DNA of 53,345 nt. Source: Stentor roeselii. Taxonomy: Eukaryota > Ciliophora > Heterotrichea > Heterotrichida > Stentoridae. Positions within the stretch are counted from its first letter, which is position 1. Every line of letters begins with the position of its first letter. Below are positions 19,363 to 28,052 of this stretch, piece by piece. Under the pieces are notes generated by a model that was given only the letters and a program-made list of their open reading frames with translations, had not been told where the DNA came from and searched no databases. The stretch covers positions 1 to 53,345 of the forward strand of contig RSEH01000296.1 in NCBI GenBank assembly GCA_006503475.1. Direction: 5' to 3'. A program made the translations under genes and the position numbers.

Positions 19363-21102
19363 TTAATAAGAACAACCCGTAGCAAGATGTCCAGTCCGAA
19401 AGCAAATTTTACATCTTTTTCCACGATTACACTCATTCTTATTATGGAGTTTACTTCCACAGTAGTCACAACTAACACCTCTAGAAGGAAAAGACTTGAA
19501 CTCCGCAACGAATTCATCTAAATCCAATCCAGAAAATCTCGCAAGTTCCCTTAAAGCGACAATCTGAACATAAGCATCTAAAGCAGCATAATGAACCTGA
19601 GACTCCCGCAGAGGTCTTTTTTCCCAATTCGACCTTTGTTCATACTTACAAAGTCCTTTATTTAAAACCAGTTCACAAGTTCCAGCAAGTCCTCCAGGGC
19701 TATTCCGATGCACTTTTCCATAAGCACTGACTAAATCAACATAATTAACCAATGGTTTCTGAAAAGCCTTCATATGAGGATAGCTCTGCAAAAGCATTTT
19801 TCTGTCCCCTTCGAAACTAACTCCAACTTTAAACTGTTTTCCCTGCATTAAGTTCAAAAGTTTTTCATCAAGTTCTTCAGACATGTTTAAAGCGAGAAGG
19901 TCAACAAGGAAGACCTGGTCTTCACAAGCGAGTTGAATGATAGAAACTTTAAACTTCTGGAATTTTACAATAGAAGGTCGCCATTCACAGTCAATTCCAA
20001 TAACTTCGCCGGATAGGTTTAGAGAAGTGAGTTCTTCAGGTAGACTGATGAATTTAATGCAGTCTCTAGGAAGGGGAAAGCAGATATCGAGTTCTGGCTG
20101 TAAAGGAGAGAAACAATCATCAGTTGAAGGGACTACCCGCGGTGACTGGCTTTGAAGAGCCTGCCGAATATTAAGTCGAATAGGACAATCCGGGTGATTC
20201 TTCGCGATAAGCGAAGCCAGGCCTGCCTGCCAAGAGTTTTTCACTTTTTTCCCTTGAAACTCAAGTTCTTCAGCGATATAAGCCAACATCTGTGGAGAGT
20301 CCTCTACCAAGTCAATCAGCTGATACATGCCCATGTCATCCACGTTTAAAAAGTACCTGATTGAAGACTTGCTAAGTCTTTCTACTAGTTCAGGGAAGTC
20401 TTCAGGGTTAAGTCCAGCATTATCAATGATTTTTCCAGCGATTTTACAATGTTTGTTCGTACACATCTTTCTCACGGCTAAAGCTGAAAGGTTCTGATTT
20501 TTATGAATCAAAGAATTGACCAGGTCAATTTCGTCTCTTTTGACAAGGATGTCTAAAGCACAGAACTCAGAATTAAACTTTTCCTATTTGGCAGGTACTG
20601 CAAATCCAAAGTGGGTGCAGAGATAAACCGACTTCTTCCATTGGTTTGTCCGCCATTGTTCTTCAGCGTATTCGTAAAGTCTGATTGGGTCTTACTCGCT
20701 TTCGGTTCTTTGGAAATCGAAGATTTTAAAGACCAGGTCGAGAATTTCGACTTCTATTGTCTTCCAGTGCTCGTTGAATGAAGCTTTAGAGGATTCTATT
20801 GATATTCCTTGGTCTTTTATTAGAACCTCCAATGCAAGCATTAGCTTTTTGCAGATTATTGGAGGGGCTGATATTTGACGAAGGTTCTGAATGAGACGAA
20901 GAAGGAAATCGGAAAGATTGAATTCAGAGGATTTTAAAAGATGGTTCAGTGTCAGGAAGAACTGGTTGAAGATGTTGTCAACGTCGTATTCTTTTGATTT
21001 TAAGATGCGGAGAAGGTAAATCGCTGATTCTTTTGATGCTGGGTAGACTAAGTTTTTTTTACCTGATGAAAAAAACTCCTCTTCTGGTGAATCTAGTTCC
21101 AT
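19363..21102 (-). CDS. MUT-7/EXD3-like 3'-5' exonuclease with two CCHC zinc knuckles, three exons
   Basis: Exons 20696-21102, 20599-20680 and 19363-20583 join across two 15-nt introns to 569 residues. The N-terminal 280 residues are helical. The DEDDy exonuclease domain follows: VIGIDCEWRPS (D-x-E), VGVSFEGDRKML (second Asp) and HYAALDAYVQI (Y-x3-D), so the catalytic set is complete. The C-terminus carries two CX2CX4HX4C zinc knuckles, CDYCGSKLHNKNEC and CKICFRTGHLATGC, which bind nucleic acid. The closest known layout is C. elegans MUT-7 and animal EXD3, linked to small-RNA work. The zinc knuckles argue for RNA as substrate (inference). WRN-type exonucleases are the alternative. It is the first gene of a very tight same-strand trio. 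Confidence 0.85.
20584..20598 (-). other. 15-nt intron 2 of the exonuclease gene
   Basis: On the minus strand it reads GTACCTGCCAAATAG, phase 0. Unspliced, its last codon is an in-frame TAG. Splicing joins TTT-GCA to GAA-AAG. Confidence 0.85.
20681..20695 (-). other. 15-nt intron 1 of the exonuclease gene
   Basis: On the minus strand it reads GTAAGACCCAATCAG, phase 2. Unspliced, the frame meets TAA one base in. Splicing joins AGC-GA to A-CTT-TAC and opens the 27-codon middle exon. Confidence 0.85.
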
Positions 21103-21408
21103 TTATTTGAATTTTCTATAATTTACCGGGTTTAGGTGATTTAGTTAGAAATAAAGAATACCTTCCCGGTTGATTTGGAACATTTTTAAACTAGTCTGCC
21201 ATTTTCTTGGTTAATATAAAAATGATGGTCAATTAGCGGGAATAAAACTTTCAGTCTTTAAAGAATTTCTGTTCATTTAGTCAAACTTTTAAAATTATGA
21301 ATAATTCTTTGAAGAAAGTCCTGAAAATCTGCCATTTTGCTTCGACTTCCATTTATGTAAAAAAATTCTACTTAAAATATGGAAAGAAAAATGATCTAAG
21401 TTAATTGA
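21103..21408. other. Intergenic stretch upstream of the exonuclease gene
   Basis: About 300 bp between two minus-strand genes. It is AT-rich, with no open frame of note. The word TCTGCCATTTT occurs twice, near 21198 and 21330, without other visible structure. Nothing else is seen. Confidence 0.4.
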
Positions 21409-21735
21409 TTACTTTTTACCTCGAGTTTTTCTTTTCTTTTTGACTGAGCTGTCAGAACTATAGCTTTCATCTTCACTTTCCTCGTCTTCAGCACTGTCTT
21501 CATCGCTTTCGACTTGGAAATCATCATCATCGTCTTCTCCGAAATCATCATCGTCACTGTAGTCCTCTTCACTTTCTGGGCCTGACACCGAGTTCGCCTC
21601 TTGAGAATCGTCTTCTTCCTGCTTTTTTCCTTGGCTTTTTTCAGGAGTCTTGTCCTTATTTAAGACCTTTTTACTATCCTTTTGTCCATCTTCAGCTTTT
21701 TCGCGCTTAGCTGGGAGTGATTCGGGCGCTGACAT
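21409..21735 (-). CDS. Small acidic protein with basic ends, probably nuclear
   Basis: The 108-residue protein has a Lys-rich first half (KREKAEDGQKDSKKVLNKDK). A strongly acidic core follows at about residues 55-90, with runs of Asp, Glu and Ser (DDDDFGEDDDDDF). It ends in KKKRKTRGKK, which resembles a nuclear localisation signal. It looks like a disordered chromatin- or ribosome-biogenesis-associated protein. The acidic Ser-rich segment would suit casein kinase 2 phosphorylation. No family can be named. The frame is complete from ATG to TAA and the amino-acid bias is coherent, so I take it as a real gene. Confidence 0.6.
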   Translation of the reverse strand: MSAPESLPAKREKAEDGQKDSKKVLNKDKTPEKSQGKKQEEDDSQEANSVSGPESEEDYSDDDDFGEDDDDDFQVESDEDSAEDEESEDESYSSDSSVKKKRKTRGKK

Positions 21736-21996
21736 AATTATTATTAAGAGATTTTTGACTGTAAAAATAAATGTTTAAAAATTTGAGTTTTTTAGAGTTT
21801 TGATAGATGGCAGAGTTGATTTTAGGAAATTTTATGTATTAGGAGGAGGTTTGAGTTAAACTGTTCAAGTTTAAATTCACAGTTTTTCCATTTTTAATAT
21901 CAAGGTTTTACTTAACGGTTCAAAGGGATAAAAAGAAGGTTTTTTTGAGGATTTGAGGTTTTTTAATGTTTTTATTAAATTAGTTGCATTATTATT

Positions 21997-22392
21997 ATGA
22001 ATCAGTCTACGAAGGACTCGTTTAACTTGAGTTTTGTGTCTGGATTTAAAAACTCTCAGAAGGAAAGGCCGGAGGAGAAAGAAGAAGACATTCATCTGAG
22101 GGTTAATCAGGCTAAAGATATCGTTTCAAATGCTCGCAAAAGGATTAAGAGGATGGAGTTAACGGAAGAAGAGTTTTTTTTAGATGAAAGTGAAAGGAAA
22201 GTTGGGAAGGCTGAAAATAAGCATCTGGAAGTTTGTCTTTTGGCTTCAGAGATGAGAAATGCGACTAGGAACTTGGAATGGCAGGTTAATCATCTTGCTT
22301 CTCTCACTGAGCAACTATTGAATGCTGGATATTATCGAAGGAATCCTTATCCTCATCCTTGGAGATTGAATAAGACGTTCTATTCTAATTAA
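21997..22392 (+). CDS. Small helical protein of unknown function
   Basis: The 131-residue protein begins MNQSTKDSFNLSF, is charged and helical from about residue 25 to 110 (coiled-coil-like KERPEEKEEDIHLRVNQAKDIV, then LEWQVNHLASLTEQLL), and ends with an aromatic/Pro tail (YYRRNPYPHPWRLNKTFY). No domain recognised. The coding strand is T/G-rich, like neighbouring gene 3' parts. The gene to the left is divergent, with 261 bp between start codons, and 600 bp without a gene follow. Confidence 0.6.
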   Translation: MNQSTKDSFNLSFVSGFKNSQKERPEEKEEDIHLRVNQAKDIVSNARKRIKRMELTEEEFFLDESERKVGKAENKHLEVCLLASEMRNATRNLEWQVNHLASLTEQLLNAGYYRRNPYPHPWRLNKTFYSN

Positions 22393-22996
22393 GTATAGTG
22401 AATCATTCTTTATAGAATAGTTTTAAGAGGATTTGCAGAATCTCTGATATTTTTCAATTAATTTTAATAGGATGATGATGGGTGGATTTATGTTAAGTGA
22501 TTTTCTTTGAATTTTGTTTAGAATCTTTTAACGTTTAATTTAACATCTAAAATAAAGTCAAGATGGGTATTAAACAAGAAAATCATTTTATTCTAAATTT
22601 ATTTCAGAAAATTTACCTTGATTAGCTAGATTATTTTTATACTGAACTTAATGCCACAAATTCCTTAAGCTATCTAATTATTATTAATATAAGAACCTAG
22701 TATAAATCTTAATTTTCTTGTAATTAAAATACCAGCAACTCTAATACTTTGTTAACTCCAAAAAAAAAACGATTTTCCTGCAAATCATTTGATTTATGTC
22801 ACAACATACCTCTAATAAAAATTCTAAAAATAATTCAAAATTCTAAAAATAATTCAAAATCTTTCAAAAACCTTTTCAAATCCCTAAAAAAACCTATATC
22901 AACCTTCATCCTCCATTCCATCTCCTTCTCCAAAAAAAAAAAAAAATTTCCCTTTTTCCCTAACATTCAAACTCCCCAATCGATTTAAATACAAAG
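22393..22996. other. Intergenic stretch with 19-bp tandem duplication and C/A-rich leader
   Basis: About 600 bp. The first half is AT-rich without features. From about 22740 the + strand becomes C/A-rich and nearly G-free up to the ATG at 22997, the pattern seen before other genes here. A 19-bp unit ATTCTAAAAATAATTCAAA is repeated in tandem at 22821-22839 and 22840-22858. An ATG-started frame inside (22749-22988) has leader-like composition and is not taken as a gene. Confidence 0.55.
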
Positions 22997-23983
22997 ATGT
23001 TAAAAACTCGCATCGAAAAGCCTAACGTGGAAGTCGAAGAAACAATTCAAAAAGACCTTTGGAGACACTTAAGCCTGAAGTCTCCAGACATTCCAAAGCC
23101 AGACCGATACCCTCTCTCCTCCAGACTGAACAAAGAAAACATGCGAGTCGACTCATCATCAAAGTTCTTTTCCAGCAAGTCTCCAGCTGAAAGTCGTGAT
23201 GTGCGATCATCTCTGAAGCACGAGACAGATTCATACGAAACTTTAAAGGTAAAATCACAGCTTCATATGAAAATCGAGCAAGTAAAAGCCAAAGAACGAC
23301 AATTAATGAAACTTGAACATGAATTGAATCAGAAAATAATCAACTTTGAAGAAGAAAAGGAAAAATGGTGTGTTCACATCAGTCTTAAACTTAAAGATAT
23401 TGAAAATAAGGAAGAACAACTTGAGGTTCAAAGAGAAAAAATTTTTTTTGATATGGAAAAAATTAGGATTAAGGAAAAGTGTCTGAAAAGAACTGCTGAA
23501 GAAATTAAAAAAAACAAAGCTTTTTTAGATGAATTTGAAAAAAGAGAAGAAAAACTTAGACAAAATGAAGAAATTTTTGAAATGAAGGTTGAGGACTTGG
23601 CTGGATATGAAAGGAAAATAGTACTTTTTGAGGAAGGGCTTAGGAATAAGGAAGAAGAGTTGGAAAAAGTTGCGGAAATTATTGAAAATAGAAAAAATGA
23701 TATTGCAAAAACTGCTGAAATGTTTGAAAAAATTCATGAACACTTGAAACTTGAAGAGCATTTTATTCAGTTACAGAGAGTTTCTCAGTCTAAAGTGTTT
23801 TCTCATGACAAGTCACTATTGAATCATCTAAACAAAAGTTCCCTTCAAAACAAAATAACTCAAGACCATTCACTAGCATCTCTTTACCCTCAGCCAAGCG
23901 AGATATCAATATGCGAAAGTATATCATTTTCAAGTGACCAATCCGAAGCCCTGTTAAACTACAACATCCGAACTCCAGAATAA
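22997..23983 (+). CDS. Coiled-coil protein
   Basis: The 328-residue protein has a polar N-terminal ~75 residues with Ser-rich stretches, then a nearly continuous coiled coil from about residue 78 to 255 (Lys/Glu heptads such as KAKERQLMKLEHELNQKI and EENLRQNEEIFEMKVEDLAG-like repeats), and a Ser-rich tail. Structural or cytoskeletal roles are typical, but nothing specific can be claimed. The next gene on the same strand begins 15 nt after its TAA. Confidence 0.7.
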   Translation: MLKTRIEKPNVEVEETIQKDLWRHLSLKSPDIPKPDRYPLSSRLNKENMRVDSSSKFFSSKSPAESRDVRSSLKHETDSYETLKVKSQLHMKIEQVKAKERQLMKLEHELNQKIINFEEEKEKWCVHISLKLKDIENKEEQLEVQREKIFFDMEKIRIKEKCLKRTAEEIKKNKAFLDEFEKREEKLRQNEEIFEMKVEDLAGYERKIVLFEEGLRNKEEELEKVAEIIENRKNDIAKTAEMFEKIHEHLKLEEHFIQLQRVSQSKVFSHDKSLLNHLNKSSLQNKITQDHSLASLYPQPSEISICESISFSSDQSEALLNYNIRTPE

Positions 23984-23998
23984 TGGTAGCCTAAATAA

Positions 23999-24196
23999 AT
24001 GGGAATAAATACGAGCAAAGACTGCGGGTGCATCTCAGTAGTGTCGAGAGTAGCATTATCCTTATGGCATCCACAAAAAGAAGAGCCTCATCTTTCCTTT
24101 TTAGAAGAAGACGAACTGGTGCCAGCGAACCTGTTGTCAGAGCAAGAAATTCAATGTTTATTATCAGAGAGTTCTCAAAAATACGAAACTGTATAA
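23999..24196 (+). CDS. Very small protein with N-myristoylation-type start
   Basis: The 65-residue frame begins MGINTSKDCGC. Gly2 and Ser/Thr at 5-6 fit N-myristoylation, and Cys9/Cys11 could be palmitoylated. The rest is acidic (EEDELVPANLLSEQEIQCLLSE). It sits 15 nt after one gene and 6 nt before the convergent PP2C stop, exactly filling the gap between two real genes, which supports it being coding. No family recognised. The +1 frame is open over the same stretch but starts less plausibly and overlaps PP2C. Confidence 0.55.
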   Translation: MGINTSKDCGCISVVSRVALSLWHPQKEEPHLSFLEEDELVPANLLSEQEIQCLLSESSQKYETV

Positions 24197-24202
24197 GTAA
24201 TC

Positions 24203-25336
24203 TTAGTTTACAGACAAAAAAACTATAACAATTGTGATGTCGTCAACTGAAGTTGAGCGCAGAGACCATCTCTGCAAAGCCTCGCGCATTAGTCTCATGC
24301 AACTCATTTCTGACTTCCCCTGGACCACCAGGTCTCCAACCATTGAAACTGCTTCTTGTTCACTCACGAACTCCCATAGCCCGTCACTTGCCAGGATTAG
24401 AAATTTGTCCATTTGGTGAAGTTTGAATGTTTTTATTTCTGCTTCTGAGATTAAACCGATTTCGCGGGAGGCCTTGTCGCCTATTGAACGAGTCATTGCT
24501 AGCCCTGGAGCATTTTCATCCTGATACCAAATCCTAAGCGGGCCGCCTTGCAAATGACTAGAGATTCTCCCGCCTTTCGACAAGATGCGATTGGCCTCAT
24601 CTTCTCTGTTCGGTTTATGCTCGAACGAAAGTTTCCTCGATTTCCACCCCGCATTAAAAGACCCAAGTACAGCTCCAGAGTCTCCAACATTAGCACAGTA
24701 CAAGTTATCTCCCTGAAGCAAAACTCCAACAAAGGTAGACCCTGAGAACAGGGTATCAATTTTGCTAAGTAAAACCTTTTCGCTGATATCATTCACTGCT
24801 TTCTGCAGTGCAATTTCAGGACTTGCATTCAAGACGTGTTTCTCAAGACAGGGTAAAAAGTTCGTTTTGATCAGATTTGAAACTAAATGACCTTCAGTCC
24901 CGTGACCATCACAAACTGCGAAGAAGTTCAAATGTTTCACATTAAGAACTGAAGTGTTTATAATGAACGTGTCTTGGTTAAAGGGCTTCACAGAGCCCAT
25001 TGAGCAGCCAGTTTTAGTTTTCACGCTAAAAAAACTAACACAATTACGATTTTCATTCAAAAATAAGTGATTGCTTAATGTCCTTCTCGATGTATTCCCT
25101 TTAAACACCTTTTCTTTACTCCCTGGAGAAAATCCTGAAATTTCCATTGAAACATTAATCGGAGGTAACCGCGGGTTATTTGATTTCGCATTCGACAAAA
25201 GACGACTACTGATCAAAGGCTTTTTCAATGAAAGGCCTTTAGGGTTCACTGATTTCAAAGGTTTCATGGTGCTTGGAAGAACTGAAGAGCTTTTTATTGA
25301 AGCAAATTTTCGATCCATTTTTCTAGCATCAATCAT
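24203..25336 (-). CDS. PP2C-type protein phosphatase
   Basis: The 377-residue protein has an ~85-residue polar N-terminus, then the complete PP2C (PPM) domain. It shows FFAVCDGHGTEGH (metal-binding DGH), GSTFVGVLLQGDNLYCANVGDSGAVLG, the SxEHKP-type FEHKPNREDEANRI, GGRI, AMTRSIGDKASREIGLI and LILASDGLWEF (second metal Asp). These are Mg/Mn-dependent Ser/Thr phosphatases. All metal ligands are present, so it is probably active. The ATG at 25336 is 26 nt from the divergent RPP30 ATG, and its stop is 6 nt from the convergent small gene. The substrate is unknown. Confidence 0.92.
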   Translation of the reverse strand: MIDARKMDRKFASIKSSSVLPSTMKPLKSVNPKGLSLKKPLISSRLLSNAKSNNPRLPPINVSMEISGFSPGSKEKVFKGNTSRRTLSNHLFLNENRNCVSFFSVKTKTGCSMGSVKPFNQDTFIINTSVLNVKHLNFFAVCDGHGTEGHLVSNLIKTNFLPCLEKHVLNASPEIALQKAVNDISEKVLLSKIDTLFSGSTFVGVLLQGDNLYCANVGDSGAVLGSFNAGWKSRKLSFEHKPNREDEANRILSKGGRISSHLQGGPLRIWYQDENAPGLAMTRSIGDKASREIGLISEAEIKTFKLHQMDKFLILASDGLWEFVSEQEAVSMVGDLVVQGKSEMSCMRLMREALQRWSLRSTSVDDITIVIVFLSVN

Positions 25337-25362
25337 TTCACCTTCTGTTAAATTTCAAATAT

Positions 25363-26085
25363 ATGTATCACGACTTGTTCATCAAATGGAAAAGTGACGT
25401 GAAAGAACTGAGCAGGTCTCGTCAAATTCAGGAAATTCTCTCAGAAGCTGAATACCCTGTCCTTGCATTGAACTGCTCAATGCACCAGAGGCCTTTCCCG
25501 GTACTTCCTTCATCCTCGTCTTATAAGACTCGACTCACAGTGAAAGCGAATTTTTCTCAGCTGTTGAATGACACTGAAGCTCTTTCGAGATATGATTTGA
25601 TTGCCGCGAGACCTGACAATGAGCAGGACTTTTCATTCTGTTGTACTCAGGGAGAACTGGATATCATTTCGCTGAAGCTTCATGAAAGGATGCAGATGAA
25701 GATTAAGTTGAATTTGGTGCATGAAGCTGTAAAAAGAGGCATCATGTTTGAAATCTGCTATTCACAGGCATTGAGAGATATGAATGCTAGAAGAGTGTTT
25801 ATCGCCAATGCAAGCAACTTGGTTAAGGCAGCGAAAAGAAAGAATATTATTTTAAGTAGTGAAGCTGAAGATATATTTGAACAACGTGCACCCTGGGATG
25901 TTATTAACTTGGCTTGTCTTTTAGGACTTAATATCAGTGAAGCACATCAAACTATTGTAGGAAACCCGGAAATGGCTTTGGAACATGGACAGGCGAGAAG
26001 GGTGTTTAAAAGCACTGTGGAAGTGATGAATAAGGAGAAGTTTCTGGAGAGTTATGGCGACGAGTACTTGCCTTACGACTCCTAA
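25363..26085 (+). CDS. RPP30: RNase P/MRP protein subunit p30
   Basis: The 240-residue protein shows the RNase P p30 TIM-barrel pattern. RYDLIAARPDNEQDFSFCCTQGELDIISLKL corresponds to the family's YD-V-A..P..E..F..AC...DVD-I, followed by RGIMFEICYSQALRDMNARR, ANASNLVKAAKRKNIILSSEA, and the C-terminal IFEQRAPWDVINLACLLGLN. With the catalytic RNA and other proteins, this subunit takes part in tRNA 5' processing and, in RNase MRP, rRNA processing. Length is close to the family's usual ~270. Its start is 26 nt from the divergent PP2C start, and GPI follows 34 nt after its stop. Confidence 0.9.
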   Translation: MYHDLFIKWKSDVKELSRSRQIQEILSEAEYPVLALNCSMHQRPFPVLPSSSSYKTRLTVKANFSQLLNDTEALSRYDLIAARPDNEQDFSFCCTQGELDIISLKLHERMQMKIKLNLVHEAVKRGIMFEICYSQALRDMNARRVFIANASNLVKAAKRKNIILSSEAEDIFEQRAPWDVINLACLLGLNISEAHQTIVGNPEMALEHGQARRVFKSTVEVMNKEKFLESYGDEYLPYDS

Positions 26086-26119
26086 GATAGTAATCATAAC
26101 AATAGATCTAAGGCCATAA

Positions 26120-27718
26120 ATGGAACTACTCAACAGGTTGAGATCCCATGGATCAAGTCTAAAATCCGGTCACCTCCGTGACCTACTAAACGACAAGACG
26201 CGTAACACCCACATCCAATTCGAGTCAATCTTATTCGACTTCTCTCATTCACAAGTCACGAACGAAACCTTCTCCCTTCTATCAGAATTCGCATCTTCAA
26301 TAAACCTCTTCGAAAAAATCTCTTCTTTAAAATCAGGAGAAGTTCTAAACAAGACCGAAAATCGTCCAGTCCTTCATTCATTGCTGAGATCAAATGACTC
26401 TCCTCATCCAGACTTTCCCGAAGTTCTAAAAGTCCGAGAAAAAATTCAAGATTTCACTAGTCGTGTAAGAAACAACGAATTTTTAGGAGTTTCTGGAAAA
26501 CCACTCGTTAACACCCTGTGCATCGGCATAGGCGGGAGTTATTTAGGTCCAGAATTCGTAGCAGAAGCTTTAAAGACCCACCCGGGCTGTGCCCGGGCCG
26601 CTGGAAGTCGAAAGTTAAGATTTTTAGCAAATGTTGACCCTGTGGACTTCTTGAGAAATACACAAGACCTTGATCCAAGTGAAACTTTAGTCGTTGTGAT
26701 CTCGAAGACTTTCACTACTGCTGAAACCATGATGAACGCTCGTCGTGTCAAGGACTGGATTTTAAGTAAATTAAGTGACCATCCCGCTGCTGACGTCGTA
26801 AAAAAGCACATAGTCGCTGTTTCTACGAATAAGGTAAAAGTAGAGGAATTTGGAATCGATACTCAGAATATGTTTGGATTTTGGGATTGGGTAGGTGGCA
26901 GGTTTTCAGTCACTTCTGCTGTTGGATTACTGCCACTTTTTTTGCAGTATGGAGAAAATTTAAATGATTTTTTGAAAGGAGCTAATTCTGTTGATGAGCA
27001 CTTTTTTAATAACTGCTCTTTGGATAAAGTTTCTAACAACTTGCCTTTAATGCTTGGATTAATTGGATGGTGGAATACGGAAGTCATGGGCTTTTCAGCT
27101 AGAGCCATCTTGCCTTATAGTCAGGCCCTTGTCAGGTTCGCTGCTCATATTCAACAGCTGGACATGGAAAGCAACGGCAAACAATGCACGGTTCAGGGAG
27201 AGAGACTTGAAAGTACCGGGCCTTTGGTCTTTGGAGAACCTGGAACTAATGGACAACATTCTTTTTATCAGCTGCTTCATCAGGGAAGAACTGTTCCTGC
27301 GGAATTTATCGGATTTTGTAAGTCACATAGTCTTGATGTCGAAGCGCATAATGAACTTATGAGCAACTTCTTTGCTCAACCTGATGCTTTGGCTCTTGGG
27401 AAAAATGATCAACAGCTTTTAGAGGAAAAATGCCCGGAAATGCTAGTTCCTCATAAAAGGTTTTCAGGGAATAGACCTAGCTTGAGCTTGCTGTTTGAAG
27501 AGTTAAGCCCGTATAGTTGTGGACAACTTCTTGCTATTTATGAACATCGTGTCGCGGTTGAAGGGTTCTTGTGGGGAATTAATAGCTTTGATCAGTATGG
27601 AGTTGAACTGGGAAAAGGATTGGCTAATCAGGTTAAGGAGGTTTTGAGGGATGGGAACTTCCAGGGACATCCTAGTGAAAAGCTTTTGGAGTTTTATAGG
27701 AGGAATAGGAATAATTAG
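26120..27718 (+). CDS. GPI: Glucose-6-phosphate isomerase
   Basis: The 532-residue protein is a full-length phosphoglucose isomerase. It has NTLCIGIGGSYLGPEFV, VVISKTFTTAETMMNAR (sugar-phosphate-binding SKTFTT), FGFWDWVGGRFSVTSAVG (signature 1), the catalytic-loop ESNGKQ, GEPGTNGQHSFYQLLHQG (catalytic Glu and His region), and SFDQYGVELGKGLA near the end. It interconverts glucose-6-phosphate and fructose-6-phosphate in the cytosol. Typical length is 550-560, so it is slightly short at the N-terminus but has all core blocks. No introns. It is highly C/A-rich at the 5' end and T/G-rich at the 3' end. Confidence 0.97.
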   Translation: MELLNRLRSHGSSLKSGHLRDLLNDKTRNTHIQFESILFDFSHSQVTNETFSLLSEFASSINLFEKISSLKSGEVLNKTENRPVLHSLLRSNDSPHPDFPEVLKVREKIQDFTSRVRNNEFLGVSGKPLVNTLCIGIGGSYLGPEFVAEALKTHPGCARAAGSRKLRFLANVDPVDFLRNTQDLDPSETLVVVISKTFTTAETMMNARRVKDWILSKLSDHPAADVVKKHIVAVSTNKVKVEEFGIDTQNMFGFWDWVGGRFSVTSAVGLLPLFLQYGENLNDFLKGANSVDEHFFNNCSLDKVSNNLPLMLGLIGWWNTEVMGFSARAILPYSQALVRFAAHIQQLDMESNGKQCTVQGERLESTGPLVFGEPGTNGQHSFYQLLHQGRTVPAEFIGFCKSHSLDVEAHNELMSNFFAQPDALALGKNDQQLLEEKCPEMLVPHKRFSGNRPSLSLLFEELSPYSCGQLLAIYEHRVAVEGFLWGINSFDQYGVELGKGLANQVKEVLRDGNFQGHPSEKLLEFYRRNRNN

Positions 27719-27833
27719 GTAATTTGAGAAAGGAGTTTTGGGTTAGATGGATTTTCTTTTATTGTACTTTTTGAGTTTAGAAATAATTCAAATAGTAAAT
27801 TAATACCTAAATCTATATTATTTTTAAGGTGAA

Positions 27834-28035
27834 AGTATTTTCTCGAGAATTAATCCATTTTGTAATGAAAAATCTATTGCTTCTTGTTTTTTAACATCCG
27901 TAGACATTAATCTTGTGGATATTCCATTTGTTTTATCAGCAAAATATACTTTTACTATTTTGTTTTACAATAGGCTTCAATAGTTTTTACTTTCTAATTT
28001 TCATATACTATTATTTTGTTGTTGATTTTCCGATT
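27834..28035 (-). pseudogene. Decayed exon downstream of the coiled-coil gene
   Basis: Minus-strand reading gives a clearly protein-like stretch ending at TAA 27834-27836 (for example FADKTNGISTRLMSTD, then SLQNGLILEKIL). Just upstream, a second protein-like piece (KVKTIEAYCKTK) lies in another frame. It is preceded by an in-frame TAG (27994-27996) and separated from the first piece by a one-base frame shift. No 15/16-nt intron joins them. It begins directly behind the stop of the 28053 gene, so it may be that gene's lost 3' end. A 16-nt GT...AG candidate overlaps that stop but does not give a long frame. Confidence 0.4.
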
Positions 28036-28052
28036 TTTTTTTTTTATCTAAA

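Noticed and set aside
22749-22988. 79-codon ATG frame before the coiled-coil gene
   Set aside because: It is Ser/Lys/Phe-biased translation of the C/A-rich, G-free leader and of a 19-bp tandem repeat.
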